64,000 nucleotides of DNA, taken from Quillaja saponaria. Lineage: Eukaryota; Streptophyta; Magnoliopsida; Fabales; Quillajaceae. The position numbers and the translations under genes were made by a program. The DNA lies in the NCBI GenBank assembly GCA_029379385.1, contig CM055617.1, positions 16,996,679 through 17,060,678 on the forward strand. The letters are read 5' to 3'. Each line of letters starts with the position of its first letter. Position 1 is the stretch's first letter. The notes under the pieces were generated by a model. That model searched no databases and was not told the DNA's origin. It saw nothing but the letters and a program-made list of their open reading frames with translations. Shown here one piece after another: positions 19,300 through 31,960 of the stretch.

Positions 19300-21322
19300 A
19301 AAAAAAAAAAAAGTATGTGAGCACGCACCATAGTGCTTATGAGAATATTAGTATACCTAAATTTCCATTGAGTAGTTTCCTGAATCTTTAATCCAGTCCT
19401 TGAATATCACAAAATCTAATTCATTCTTTTTGTACACTATTAACCAAAACAAATAGATATAAAAGAATTACTGAAATTGGATCCTAGTACATTATAAGGG
19501 GAAAAAAAAGAAGAAGAAGACATGTTATACAAATTGAAACTTAGTGCTTATAGTACAATTTCTAGTAAAGATAGTCATGCTGAGTGTAAAAAAGACTTAA
19601 AAAAGAAAAGAAAAGAAAAGAAAAGAGAGAGAGAGATGGTTAATGTAAAACTAAAATTAAAAAATTGTTGAATCTTAGATCCCATTCATATAAAAATATT
19701 GGCAACTTGTTATTATTATCATTATTTTTTATTTATTTTTGGCTAAAATGGTAACTTTTACTTGAACTAGAGCAATAACATACTTTTAGTTTGAATAATT
19801 GAAACTCATTGCAACAAAATTTGAATTGGATCATTCATCTAAGATGAAATTATAGAGAACATGAGCTAATAATAAATGACAAGAACATTAAAATAATCAA
19901 TGCATGAATGAGTTTTGGATGACTTAATGGAAATTGTTTAATTGAGAAGTAATTGGTTAGAAGTGATCGTGAGTGGATAGTTTTATAATTAGTTAGTATT
20001 AAATATTCACTTAAAAATTAAATTTTAGTTTGTGAGAAGTAGACGTTGGGAAGGTTTTACTTTTTTATTTATGTAAAAATAAGTGAATGATAGAAGGTAT
20101 AACATATGTCAATTTTTTGTAATTGATTTTTAATTGACAAAAAAAAAATATAAACAATATGTTTAGGATAAAAATATGATACCATAAAAAGTATTCCACT
20201 TTTAGAATAGTATATATAGATAGTCATAACAATAGTTGTGTTGTTGCCATTCAAATAAAATATAACATCACACTTATTGTTTCTTTGATACTGAAGACAT
20301 ACAAAACTTTTTTTGATTTTGTTGGACTTACCTCAATAATTTAAACACCCCAAATTCACTTTCATAAAAGAAAAAGAAAAAGAAAAAGAAAAAAAGGGTC
20401 TCAAACATTTTTAACTCAATCCATAGATAAAGTTTTTTTAGCCTATATAGTATATAGTAACCCTTGAAGTACACAATCCAAAAATATTTGTTCAACTATA
20501 TAAATAAATGTATTTTAAGATACTTATCTAATGTGTTCATTTCAATAATTAATAATTTCCCTTTCCATTATTTGGAACCTTGATCATAAAAAAAACTCAC
20601 AAAACTCCAAAATACTTTAACTCCCTACAACAAATAGCAAAGTATAAAGAGAATTCTATAATACAAAGGAGAGCTTGGTCCACTAAATAGAATTAACATT
20701 ACATTTATGAAAGATGAAAATGACATGATGCTCGTGGGTAATAATGATTGATGGCCTTGAGTAGCATTACACTTCCATTTCTCTTCTCATTCTTGCCAAG
20801 AGACATTTGAATATTTATCATATCATTGGAACTATACTTCTAATTTTGTTTCCTATTGCAGTGAGTTATGTAAGATGGGGAGAGGATTTTCATTTATTCT
20901 AGTGACAAAGTGAAGAAGCTGAATGCAAAATGTAAGTTCCCTGCATCTTCCTCAGATGTAAGCCTGGATTCGTAGCAGAGTGCTAAAACTTGAACATTCA
21001 GTTTTCTTCTTTAGTTCTATAATGCCTTTTCTACCAAAGGTGAGGTACGAATTAGTGATGAGTGTATTTTTGTGGCTTGTGTTGCACAAATTTTGAAATT
21101 ATATCGAGAGTAGAATGCTGACAATTAGTTTTAATGGAATAATCCATGCACCATAAATGTTATAAAATAAAATAAAATATATTAGTTAAGTATGGTATTT
21201 TGAATACCTTGTTTATGGACACTATCATCCTTTTATAGCTTATAAAAATCTATGCATTCTTGCTTTTATTTGCTTTCTATAATTTGATTTGCAGTTTTCT
21301 CAACAAAGAATAACAATCCCTT
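19300..21322. other. Gene-free AT-rich stretch with simple repeats
   Basis: I see no coding motif, tRNA or transposon end. It contains an (AAAAG)n/(GA)n tract at 19600-19636 and an (AAAAAG)n tract at 20367-20396. A short less AT-rich part near 20760-21060 has a TTGCAG splice-acceptor-like site, but no supported exon. This may be old host intergenic DNA. Confidence 0.5.
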
Positions 21323-22736
21323 TGTCAATCTCTGCACGGAGGCATAAATAGCTCGAGGAATGAGTAACTAAACCTCCATAACCCTAACTTCAAGACAAAG
21401 TAATGAATATGACTCTTAACCATCCAAAGAATAAAATTAGAGTTTAGAGTTTACATTCAACCAATTACCAACAACAACAAATGAATTGAGCTATAACACA
21501 ATACCAAATCAGACACTTAAGCCCTAAAGTGACTGCAAATTTCCATCCTTTGACTTCAAGTAAGTGATCTTGAATATATATACCTTGCCGCCAATTACTT
21601 GGTCACTATCGGTCATTGATGCTCACAGAGATCCTGTTACTAAAAAAAAAAAAAAAATTCAACAATAGAGTGGTGAGTCTAATAGACTGAGTGAGTGGAA
21701 AAACATATCTAAAGGGTAATAGCATGTTAGAACCGGATTATTTAGTGTATATTTTAGGATGTACGCAAACTATTATGATTACGTAAATCAAGAATTTTCA
21801 TGGGATAAGTTAAAATAAGATAATAATATATATATATATATATATAGGTGATTTAATGCTTAAGTAAATTAAAATTTAAAACAAATAAACTCAAATGCAT
21901 ATGTGAATGCATGTAAATAAAACATTTATCCTCATTTTATAATGAGTTGGTGTGAACTTAGAGTCCATTTTATAAAATTTTGTTAGAAACCATGTAAATT
22001 ATATCTATACAAATAATTAGAAGTAGAATTAATTTGCACCACTTATTAATTAAATAACCAATCATGCATCTAATATATTAGTATTATTATAGTTTTGTCT
22101 TGTAGCCAAACCCATCAACCGACTTTGCTGGATTTTTTTTCTTTCCTTCTTTCTCTCAACTGGCCCTGTTACTCCTCTGTTCTTTCAACTTGCACCGCCA
22201 AGCTTCCTTAGATTAATAATGTGAAATTCTCTTGGGTTAAGTAAGTTCAAGGTATGAATTACCCCCTTTTCCCCTTCCTTTGTTTTAAGGTGCTATTTTG
22301 TTCTTCTTGTGCCGTGTATATATAGTTGTATGTGCCAAGAAAATGGGTCTCTTTTGGGTAATGGTGTTATGGTTTCTTGGCTGTGAACTTAAGGAGTGCT
22401 AAGTAGGTGTGTGTAGCTGTGGAATTCATGGGAGAAGGGTGAAGGGAGAGATGCTTGGCAGTTGTGATAGGGCTGAATTTATGTCTTGTTTCTGATTGTG
22501 TAACCAAATAAAAGTGGTGCAAACGACAGTGTTTCTGCCTTGTGTGATCATGTCCTTGGTTGGCAGTTTCAAGTAATTCATGGATGGGTAGAAGTTGGAC
22601 AGTAAGCTACTGCAATAAGTGTGCTGTGAGAATGCAAAGTTTTTGTCATGTGATTTCAAAGCTTTAACCGGATGAAAGTTGATAATATAAAATAAAAAAT
22701 TGTTAAATTCTTAATTTAAGTATGTAAATGATATAT
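21323..22736. mobile_element. Diverged LTR-A-related sequence
   Basis: It starts TGTCAATCTCTGCACGGAGG, AGGAATGAGTAACTAAACC, CCTCCATAACCC, aligning with the LTR-A edge as at 23268. It carries a (TA)n tract at 21825-21846. From about 22090 the sequence resembles the opposite orientation, so two fragments may be joined. The open frame 22659-22426 shows no domain. Confidence 0.45.
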
Positions 22737-22870
22737 TGTCACACCCTCAAATAGAGGTATGATTGACCGGAGAAATGGGTAACCATACCACTGTAACCCT
22801 GAATACTCAAGTACTGTGCATCTATAACTTATAAACACATTATAGTTAAGACTGCTAAAATATTATTGAA
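22737..22870 (-). mobile_element. LTR-A terminal fragment
   Basis: TGTCACACCCTCAAATAGAG, then GGTATGATTGACC and AACCCTGAATACTCAAG match the ends at 44759 and 50278. Homology stops after about 130 bp, where Copia sequence begins. Confidence 0.7.
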
Positions 22871-23262
22871 TTAAAGTAGGATAATTTAAAGCAATTTTGG
22901 CAATTTTGGGCTTAGTCGATAAGGCTTCAACAGTAGGACAATAATCATCATTGAAATATTTTGGATTTCGCTTTGAAATGCCATGACTACAATATGTTGC
23001 CATTGAATTTGAAATTGCAATCACCTCTAGAGTGGGAGGCATTGGAGATAAAATCTCTTAAGTGGTTGTAGGAGGAAAAGCTTATGGGATATCTTGTTAA
23101 GAAAAATCCGCTTATGCTAAACCATCTTCCTAAAGTTGTAACGTAGGTGAGATATTTTGTTGAGAAGAAATCACTTGTGGTAAACCATTTTCTTGATGTT
23201 GTAGAGTAGAGTGATCCTCTTTCAACTCAGGTTGATTCCTAGTTTAGTGATGTAGTATGACT
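22871..23262 (-). pseudogene. Copia pol fragment between integrase and RT
   Basis: Minus-strand translation shows QHQENGLPQV, then NISPTLQL and, towards the RT, SMATYCSHGISKRNPKYF, which aligns with the TRSKAGI-type segment at the start of Copia RT. It continues the reading direction of the Copia integrase at 27437-26640, so both belong to one element split by LTR-A at 23268-26594. Several stops are present. Confidence 0.6.
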
Positions 23263-23267
23263 GCTGT

Positions 23268-26200
23268 TGTCATACCCCACATAGAGACATGACTGGTCGA
23301 AGGATTGGGTAATCAACCCCCCGTAACTCTAACTTCAGAACAAAGAAAAAAATATGATGCTTGACTAAACCAAAGAATAAAAGTAAAATTTAGAAAACAC
23401 AATTAACTACAAATGTTTATTTACTAAGATTTGTAACAATTCACTAAAAAATTCAACAAAGGTTTCCTGCAATATGGAACATGCCGATATAATCCTAGTC
23501 ACATACAACTAGACCACAATAACTACAATATACACAAGGGAACTCTGCTCCAACCATATCACAAGTGATAATAATTAAACTACCACACAAGACAAAATAT
23601 GACAACTCATAATCCTGTTATGACTACAGACTTTCATCATTTGGCTTCAAGTATGAGATTCCAAAGAATTACCTTGTTGCATGCTATCGACAAAGTCATG
23701 AGCTCGACGATGGAAATGTATTGAAATCCTGTTACTAGAAAAAACATCAACAGAAGAATGGTGAGTCTCACGGACTCAGTGAATGAAAAAAAATACCTAA
23801 AGGATACTAGCATCACATAAAGCACAAATGAAACACATAAATTAGGTATTTTCAGAATAATATGAAATCTAAAAATACTTTGTCATGCACATAAATTTTA
23901 AAATCATATAATTAAATAAACACATGTCGTGCAATACACTATACAAACAAAGTCAATCAAACATTCAAAGAACACAAAGGGCCAATAGAGTAACTCAGCC
24001 CCACATATCATACATCCTCCTATCAGGCAATTTTTGTGCCTGCACACTAAATATATATTTCTTGTATATATCCATCACACTAGGGCTAAGTACTTAAACA
24101 TTTTAAAACACTTATCAAATCAGAATGTCTCAAAATATTCTCGATGCACCCGGATTCTATTTTAGAAGTAAAAAACTAATTTCAAAAAGAAAAACACTTT
24201 TACATAAACAAAGTCACAAGTCAAGCACAATTCAAATAACTCAATGAAACACTACACATGCTTATGCTTCATATAAACATATCTATTCAAATACACATAT
24301 TAATCTAGCAACCAAAATGTAGCATTTATCCACTCACCATTTACCGATCTTACTCATCATTCCTTCTTGTGTTCACGCACGTCATTGGCTAAAACATAAG
24401 TTATGGAGCTGTAATTAAAATTTTCCAGTATTATTTATTTTGATAATTTTATAGGTTATCCCTATTTAATTACAAAAATATATAGATACTAAGTTTCATG
24501 CATATATTTAAAATTTATTCCTTTTAGACATTTTCATAACCCCTTTTGAATATATGTTTGATTTTAACTTATATACTTAACCAAATTCAATAAAACCAAG
24601 TTCAAATATTATTGTATCCACGAAGTTAGTCATATAGCTTCTAACCTGCTATGGCTTGGGCCTTCTATGGCTTATATTGGTCCACAAACCCCTTTCTTCC
24701 ATATTTTCAAAGAAATAGATTTAGTATATGATCTATTCAAAGCTGCCACCAGCATGAGAATGATGCAGAATTATTTTTGTATCGGAGGAATGGCTGATCT
24801 ACCTACATAACAGGGCACATACAAATTTCTGGTTACCTGACCCAGATTCCAATGCTTGTAGAATTCTCATACTTGGGAATTAAATTATGAATCTTTGCGG
24901 CCTAGTTTATCAGGATGTTAGTAAAATTTCATCTTCAGCACTTCACTCCTAAATCATCATTTAAGACTCCCTAACATCAGCTACATCAAAACAGGTTCAA
25001 TTAATATCCAAAAATTACAACCATGAATTCCAACACCTTTAAAATACACATAATGTGAAACCAAAACCTTCAAAGCTCCAAATTGGTCCTTTAATATGTT
25101 AGGAACAATTTTTATTAAGAGATCCTAAGTTAATTCAAACCACAACCCTGACAAAGTCCCCTGGACTGACTGAAGCTCATTTAAAATCTTGCACGAACCC
25201 AGCTGTAGTCTAATAGCTCTAACGATAAATATGTCTTGAGTTAGGTTGCAAAACTTTTCAAATATTATCTTAAGAACCTAAAAGTAAATATTCCTTGAGT
25301 TAGGTTACAAAACTTTCCATAAATTATCCTAAGACCCTAAGCTACACTTTCTCTTTAAACCCTTAAACTATTTTTTCATAAGACACCCAAAACACCATAT
25401 TTCTCTAACTCATAAAATATGACCTTGCTTCCCCTTTTTAATAACTACTCAAATCTATATCAATTATTTCCATCACTATCAAGTTGTATTTTACCTCCTA
25501 ACAATTCTCAAATTCAAACCTTTGAACCATGCCACAAAGAAATAACATGTTAATACCTATTCACTCTAAACTTCCAAATAATTCCTTGTATTATAGTTTC
25601 ATATATGCATTTTTACAAAAAAATTTAAAGGCAACCAATATATATACATATTCCTACCAAGAAAACTAACTTTAATTCATTAACTTCAACATTACCTTCT
25701 CTAATTTCACATAACCCATGACTAATTCACCCTTAAATCATACCCTTAACGTTCCTAACTCACTAATTCATACATCCAACTCAACAACCATCAAAGAGTT
25801 CATCAAATTGGAGTAGCTAAACAAGGAAACTTTAGGAACATAGTGGCTCAAAATTACCCTTTAGTTCATCACTCTGCTACCAAGAGATGTTGGTGATAAG
25901 GTGACTAACTAAAGGCAAAATTCGGTGGCTAGTTGAACAACCAAGCTTGCTGCCTTTCCCCGCAAAACATGACTGCCTTGTCACAGCCAATACTACTACA
26001 GCACATTCATGGCAAGGTGCAGAGTAGCTGCTGCAAGCTACAGCAAGGCTTCTACTTGGCAGTACCTTCAACATCCAGTCACCTAACAAGCAAATGGGCT
26101 GCTGCAACACCACAACAGAACAGCTAAGTTGCCATTTCCTAGGGCTGTTTACAAGAGCTCAATCATCTAGCATAGAGAGGGCACACCAAACATGATACAA

Positions 26201-26594
26201 GCAAGACCAAGGAAGAAAAGCGTGGCTGCTAGGAGAAATAAAGCACAGCTGTAAAAGAGAATTTTTCAAGGGCTCAACAGGGGAGGAAGGGACTAGAAGA
26301 ACCGAGAGACAACAAGAAAAAGATGAGAGGTTAAGTCAGCTAGGTGAGGAAAAGAAAAAGAAAGTAAAACAAAGGAGGTAAAAAAAATAATACAAGAATA
26401 AGGAAGTCAAAAGTCAAAGTTCTACAAGTGTGGTGAAAATTATTTCTTGTATTACGCACATGTTTAAATGTACACACACACACACACACACATATCTATA
26501 CATATTTATACAAGTATTTTTCTATTTTATTTTCCCATTTGTGACTAGTTACATACAAACATTCTAAAACAAGCATTAATCTATCATGTTATAT
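23268..26594 (-). mobile_element. LTR-A solo LTR splitting a Copia element
   Basis: The left edge TGTCATACCCC (23268) and right edge CATGTTATAT (about 26594) match the LTR-A ends. Internal marks include TAACTCAGCCCC (23994), CAATTTTTGTGCCTGCACAC and the block CTTGCACGAACC (25189), shared with 42920. It has no polypurine tract or PBS beside it. Copia sequence lies on both sides, so this is a solo LTR in a Copia element. It includes an (AC)n tract at 26471-26491 and a less AT-rich part at 25930-26340 without a supported gene. Confidence 0.7.
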
Positions 26595-26599
26595 CATAT

Positions 26600-27437
26600 T
26601 TAATTACATTGTTATTTATTTAATTTATTTTCTTTAAAACAAAAATTTACAATTACGTTATTAGATTATAAGGGTTATCATAGCTATCAAGAGGTGCAAT
26701 AGAATTTCTTTCAAGTGTTTCAAGTACTATTGTATGTGCATGTGAATCATTGTGAGAAGTAGAGTTGTCCATTGAATCAATTTCTGTTGGACAAGAAGGA
26801 AATTGAGGTGATGGTACTTATGGGTATCTCTCTGTATCACTTCCTGAAAATCAATCAAAAAATTCATTTAGTTCCATGTTCTTGATATTGTTGTTGAATA
26901 AGGAACGTGGCCTAGAAAAAAGGAATGAGCTCTCATAAATATACCTGATTTGTATGAGGCAACAATAACCTTTGTGAAACTCACTATATTCAAGAGAAAC
27001 ACATGGTAAAGATATTGGTTCAAATTTTGATTTTGTATAATCTCGTAAGAAAAACACTTACAACCAAAGGTTCATAGACAAGAATAATCAGATTGTTTTT
27101 GGAAAATCAAATCAAATGGACATTTCCAATTAAGTACCGTAGACAGTTTTCAATTAATTAGCTAAAATATCGTCCTAAAAGCTTCAGCCCAAAACCGTTT
27201 AGGAACATGACCCTAAAAAAGCATTGTTAGTCCCAATTTTGTAATATTTTTGTGTTTTCGTTCCACAAGACCATTTTGCTTAGGGGTATAAAGGCATGAG
27301 ATTTGTTGCTTTATTCCTTTATTGGCCAAGAAGGCTTTAAACTCATTATTTGAAAATTAACCAACACCATCAGATTGAAAAACTTTTATTTTCTTGTCAT
27401 ATTGACCTTTTATAAATTTGTAAAATTTAATAAAACA
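26600..27437 (-). pseudogene. Copia integrase remnant
   Basis: Minus-strand translation reads IKVFQSDGVG (with the catalytic Asp), GIKQQISC, YTPKQNGLVERKHKNI (with the catalytic Glu), HVPKRFWAEAF and, in an open piece 27057-26851, FEPISLPCVSLEYSEFHKGY. This is the classic Copia integrase core and C-terminal motif series. Frameshifts and stops interrupt it. The element continues at 23262-22871 beyond the nested LTR-A. The upstream gag and protease are lost at the junction with LTR-B at 27440-27457. Confidence 0.8.
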
Positions 27438-27456
27438 TTCAACACCATCAGATTGA

Positions 27457-28394
27457 GTTTTTCTTGGTGAATTGCTTAATGATTATGTGTTTTAGTTTGT
27501 TATGATGTACACATGATAGATTGATACATTTAATCTGATGCTAGTTAATTGAATAATGTCTTTGCAAGGTTAATTAACATGAGTAGTAAAAGTAGCACTG
27601 GAATTAAATATGATTTTTTTTGAGTGTTGCTTGGAAAATGTGATCTAGATTAAGTTAATGCCGCTTGTGTGTTAATTGTTTAGAATCAATTGCACCTATC
27701 TAGTTTGTAATTCTTTCACATAATTAAATCCATAATGCTTGATGAGGGTTATTATGTGATTAGTGTTAGTTATTCCACTTGACCTAATATTATAACAAAG
27801 AAGTAAGGATAGGTAGGAAAGACTTGTTTCTATGGTTGATTTAGATTGGTATTTGTTTTGTTTTCAATGATTAATAGCTCATGAATCTTGGCGAAAACTT
27901 CTTTGCAATTAAGTCTTACAAATTGTTTGCTTAATTTAGTAAGTTTCTACTGAAAATTGTTTTTTATATTTAGAATTTTATTCTCTTGTTTTTCTTGCTT
28001 GCTTAGCTATTTTAATTTAGTTTAGATCAAAGATCAATACCCCATTTATAGCATATTATCATTGTTTGAATGCATATTAGTTAGTTTGCATATTTATAGC
28101 ATATTATCATCACTATCTATTTAGAAGTACCATTCATTTTTATACATATGTTTTGTTTTATATTTTCTTGCATTAGTTTGATTTACTTTTTTTGCGCATT
28201 ATAGTATTCGGCTTAAGATTTATACTTGAACTTGTTATGCTCTTTTGCTTTGGTTCAATTTAATTAAATAAGAACTACTTGTTTGAGTTGAATTTGATTA
28301 TTTTAATTGTTTCTCTGTAAAATCGATACCCTACTTACTATAATACAAATTTAGTTAGTTAGGTTTTAATTTAGTGAACATCAATGACTTATCA
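27457..28394 (+). mobile_element. LTR-B of Athila element, truncated 5' LTR
   Basis: It matches LTR-B copies from TTTTTCTTGGTGAATTGC onward and ends GACTTATCA at 28394. The first part of the LTR (about 650 bp, including the promoter) is missing at the Copia junction. A PBS follows five bases later, so it is a true 5' LTR end. It lacks the Copia LTR insert found in copies 1 and 2. Confidence 0.8.
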
Positions 28395-28399
28395 AATTT

Positions 28400-28417
28400 T
28401 GGCACTGTTGCCGGGGA
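28400..28417 (+). promoter_or_regulatory. Athila primer-binding site, tRNA-Asp
   Basis: TGGCACTGTTGCCGGGGA is two transitions away from the complement of the tRNA-Asp 3' end, TGGCGCCGTTGCCGGGGA, as used by Athila/Tat elements. Both changes fit cytosine deamination. Confidence 0.85.
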
Positions 28418-28483
28418 AACTAATCTTTTTAATTTGATTCAAGCTTGTGTTTTTCTTTAGTTTAGATCATTTGTGCAGGTTGT

Positions 28484-29576
28484 ATGTTTGATTTCGAAGA
28501 AGACAGACAACCTACCTTAGAGCAACTTAGACAGTTCTACTAAGAGCAAGCTGAGGCAATCAATCGAACTCCACCACAAACCCAATTGAAGAGATCAATC
28601 CAAGAATAAATGTAGTGAGATATAACATCAAATCAGTCACACACGTAGGGTTTGCGTCAAAAAGAGCACATCCTTTGGGTGATGCAGCTAAGGAGTATTA
28701 CATTCCCTCGAACTCGATCACTATGTGGCAAATAAAGTTGATTTTCTTAGAGAAGTATTTTCCGGCATCACGTGCTGCAAATATAAGAAAGGAAATATGT
28801 GGAATAAGGCTATTACAATGGTGAAACCTTATATGAGTATTGGGAAAGACTTAGGAAGCTGTGTGCTAGTTGCCCCCATCACCAAATCTCTAATCAACTC
28901 CTCATCCAATACTTCTATGAGGGTTTGATGCCACAAGAAAGGAACATAATTGATACCGCAAGTGGAGGGGCATTAGTTAACAAAACACCCAAGCTGCAAA
29001 GCAATTAATATCCAATATGGCTGCCAATTCGCAACAATTTGGAAATCGCATGGATGCACCCTCCAAAAGAGTAAATGAAATAAGCATCTCTAACCTTGAA
29101 CAACAAGTTGGCAATCTTACTTCTCTTGTCCATTCTTTGGTGGTTGGAAATATGCAGCAAGTGAAAGCATGTGGCATTTGCTCTAACCAAGGGCATCCAA
29201 CTGAAATGTGTCCTACAATGCAAGATGATCCCGTGGAACAAGCTAAAGCCATTGGTGGTGTTTTTCCTGGACAACCACAACATAAGTATAATCCATATCC
29301 TAACATGTACAATCCTGACTGGAAAGATCACTCTAGCTTGAGTTATGGGAATCCACCACCAATTGGAGGCTGAAACATCAACCCTCCTGGATTTCAAGCA
29401 CAACCACAATATCAATCTAGACAACCCCCACAACCAATGAATTCATCCAATTCTGGTTCGTCTATGGAAGATATGATGAAAACAATGACATCTAATACAT
29501 TAGCCTTCCAACAAAGCATGATGCAATTCCAGCAAGAAACAAGGTCAAGTATCCAAAACTTGGAGAAGCAAGTGTA
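28484..29576 (+). pseudogene. Athila gag remnant
   Basis: It starts MFDFEEDRQPTLEQLRQFY, followed by a stop. Across several frames it keeps HPLGDAAKEYYIPSNSI, IFLEKYFPASRAANIRKE, and, in the open piece 29017-29373, ISNLEQQVGNLTSLVHS and the zinc knuckle CGICSNQGHPTEMCP. A Gln/Pro-rich tail follows (GFQAQPQYQSRQPPQP) and then a heptad-like segment to a stop at 29576. It would form the element's virus-like particle. Stops and frameshifts disable it. Confidence 0.8.
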
Positions 29577-30464
29577 GGACAACTTGCTACTAGTGTGGGT
29601 AAATTTGAAACACAAGGGTCTAGTAAGTTGCCTTCTCAAGCTATGACTAGTCGAGAAAGTGCTTGTACAATTAAGTTAAGGAATGGAAAAGAGCTTGGAG
29701 AGAATAAACCAAGAAATATTGCATTGGAGGAAGAGATTGAAATTGAAGCCGAAACTTCTTCAAAGTTGGTAGAAGCTTCTGCCCCTAATCAAATGAATAC
29801 GGAACCTAATTTGGGTGTTCCCAAGTTAAATTCTATACCTATGAATTTTAATTTTAAGCTTACTCCACCTTTTCCTTTGAGTTCTTGTAGGTCTAAGAAA
29901 GAAGATAAGGAGAAGGAGATCTTAGAGATGTTTAGAAAGGTTGAAATCAATATTCCTCTCTTGGATGCAATCATTCAAAAGAAACTCCCACTTAAGGAAA
30001 AAGATCCTGGTTCATTTTCTATTCATTGTAGGATTGGTAATACTTGCTTTGAAAAGGCCACGTGTGACTTAGGAGCTTCAATTAGTGTAATGCCAAAATC
30101 ATTATATGACTCTCTTTGTCTTGGGCCTTTAAAAGAAATGGGTGTTATTATCCATCTTGCTGACCGTTCATTTGTTTATCCTTTGGGTGTGCTTGAGGAT
30201 GTTTTAGTTTCAGTTCATGGTTTGATTTTTCCTGTTGATTTTTATATTCTTGACATGGGGGATGATCACTCACACACGTCTACTCCACTTTCATTAGGAA
30301 GACCATTTCTTAAAACTGCTAGAACTAAGATTGGTGTTTTTTTTCTGGTACATTGTCTATGGAATTTGATGGTAATGTTGTTCAATTCAATATTCTTGAT
30401 GCCATGAAGTTTCAATATGATAAACAATCTGTTATGTGTTTGGATGTTATTGACATTAATACAC
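29577..30464 (+). pseudogene. Athila pol N-terminus with aspartic protease
   Basis: The 270-residue open piece 29595-30407 is the longest in the window. An acidic linker of about 110 residues precedes EMFRKVEINIPLLDAI and the protease: CDLGASISVMP (DLGAS active site; the classic form is D-S/T-G), VYPLGVLEDVLV, FYILDM and PLSLGRPFLKTA. These blocks are typical of the Athila protease. The frame ends in a T-run at 30336-30343, and homology continues to about 30464. Confidence 0.85.
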
Positions 30465-30830
30465 AATTTTTTTTTTAATCTAAAATAGACACTTCCATTT
30501 TACTATTTTTTATCTTTCTATATCTCTATTTTTCTTTATATATTTTTTATATTTAGAAAAGATGCAATAAATAATAATAATACTATTTAATATAATATTT
30601 TGAATATAATAAAATATAATAATACTATTTACAAAGATTTTATATAATTTAATATAAAATTAAATCTATTTATTAGAATTATTTAATATAAAAATTAAAT
30701 TACCGTAATTAGATTCCAATATTATTATACATTCGAATTGAGTAGACTCTAATCTAATATGGAGAGATTTATACATTTGAATTCTAAATAATTTCATTTA
30801 AGTAATTAAGAATTAGATAACAAGTTTTTT
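30465..30830. other. Extremely AT-rich insertion in Athila pol
   Basis: About 365 bp of almost pure A/T, with AATATAATA-type runs, separate the protease from the RT region. No coding homology can be seen, and both sides are Athila pol. No clear terminal repeat or target duplication was found by eye. Confidence 0.6.
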
Positions 30831-31960
30831 GACTTAAGTGATAGTAATAAGTTGAATGTGGTTATAAGCCAAAGTTTTGATTCCACTTGCACAAAAGGAG
30901 AGATTGTCATAAATGATGCTTTGATTGATGTGGTTATGGCCTTGCAAGCTGTGTTGTACAATTATGGTGAGGTTTTTCATGATTTACCTATTTCTCACAA
31001 GAAATTTTTACCCTCTGTTTTGCATGCACTGGAGCTTGAATTAAAACCTTTGTCTGATCATTTAAAATATGTGTTTTTGGGTGAAAATAATACATACCTA
31101 TGATCATTGCAAAGAACTTAACAGATGTGCAAGAGTAAAGGCTTGTGCACGTACTTCATGACCATAAAACTGCTATTGGATGGACTTTGGTTGACATCAA
31201 GGGAATTAGTCCTTCCATGTGTATGCATCTTATACTTTTGGAAGAAAACTCCAAGCCAACAAGGGAGATGCAAAGGCATCTCAACCCACCTATGATGGAG
31301 GTAGTCAAGGCCGAAATATTGAAGTTGCTTGATGCTGGAGTTATCTACCCTATTTTGGATAGCAAGAGGGTAAGTCCTATACATATGGTTCCTCAGAAAA
31401 CAGAAATTACTGTTGTGTGAAATAGAGATGATGAACTTATATCTACATGTGTTCAAAGTGGGTGGAGAATGTGTGTAGCTTATGGCAAGCTGAATCAAGC
31501 ATCACATAAGGATCAATTTCCTTTACCTTTCGTGGACCAAATGCTTGAGAGGTTGACTGGTAAGTCTTTCTATAGCTTTCTTGAAGGGTACAATGGATAT
31601 AATCAGATTGTTATTGCACCTAAAGATCAAGAAAAAAACTACATTTACTTGCCTCTTTGGTACTTATGCATATAGAAGAATGCCTTTTGGTTTGTGTAAT
31701 GCACTAACTAGTTTCCAAAGATGCATGATGATTATATTTTCAGATTATGTAAAAAGAATCATTGAAGTTTTCATGGATGATTTTACCATTTATGGTGATT
31801 CTTTTGATGCATGTTTGGAAAATCTTTCTTTTATTTTGGAAAGATGCATGGAAACTAACCTTGTTTTGAATTATGAGAAGTGTCACTTTATGGTTGAACA
31901 AGGGATTGTTTTAGCGCATGTAGTTTATGCTCGTGGTTTAGAAGTTGATCGCTAAGATAG
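30831..31960 (+). pseudogene. Athila reverse transcriptase remnant
   Basis: Pieces at 30852-31103, 31145-31420, 31469-31675 and 31581-31955 together cover the RT. Motifs are LELKPLSDHLKY, HDHKTAIGWTL, ISPSMCMH, EILKLLDAGVIYPI, MPFGLCNALTSFQ, VFMDDFTIYGDSF with an intact catalytic DD, and NLVLNYEKCHFMV. A single-base shift near 31640 and stops at 31418 and 31953 break the frame. It is the best preserved polymerase of the window. Confidence 0.85.

Noticed and set aside
20760..21060. Possible exon following a TTGCAG site
   Set aside because: No open frame of useful length and no recognisable protein or RNA motif.
25877..26127. Overlapping open frames in a less AT-rich patch, possible host exon
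   Set aside because: The patch lies inside a complete LTR-A and has frames on both strands without motifs. LTRs of this family are richer in GC here.
28977..29433. Two overlapping minus-strand open frames of 111 and 142 residues
   Set aside because: They are antisense to Athila gag, which has its zinc knuckle and other motifs on the plus strand. They show no domain of their own.
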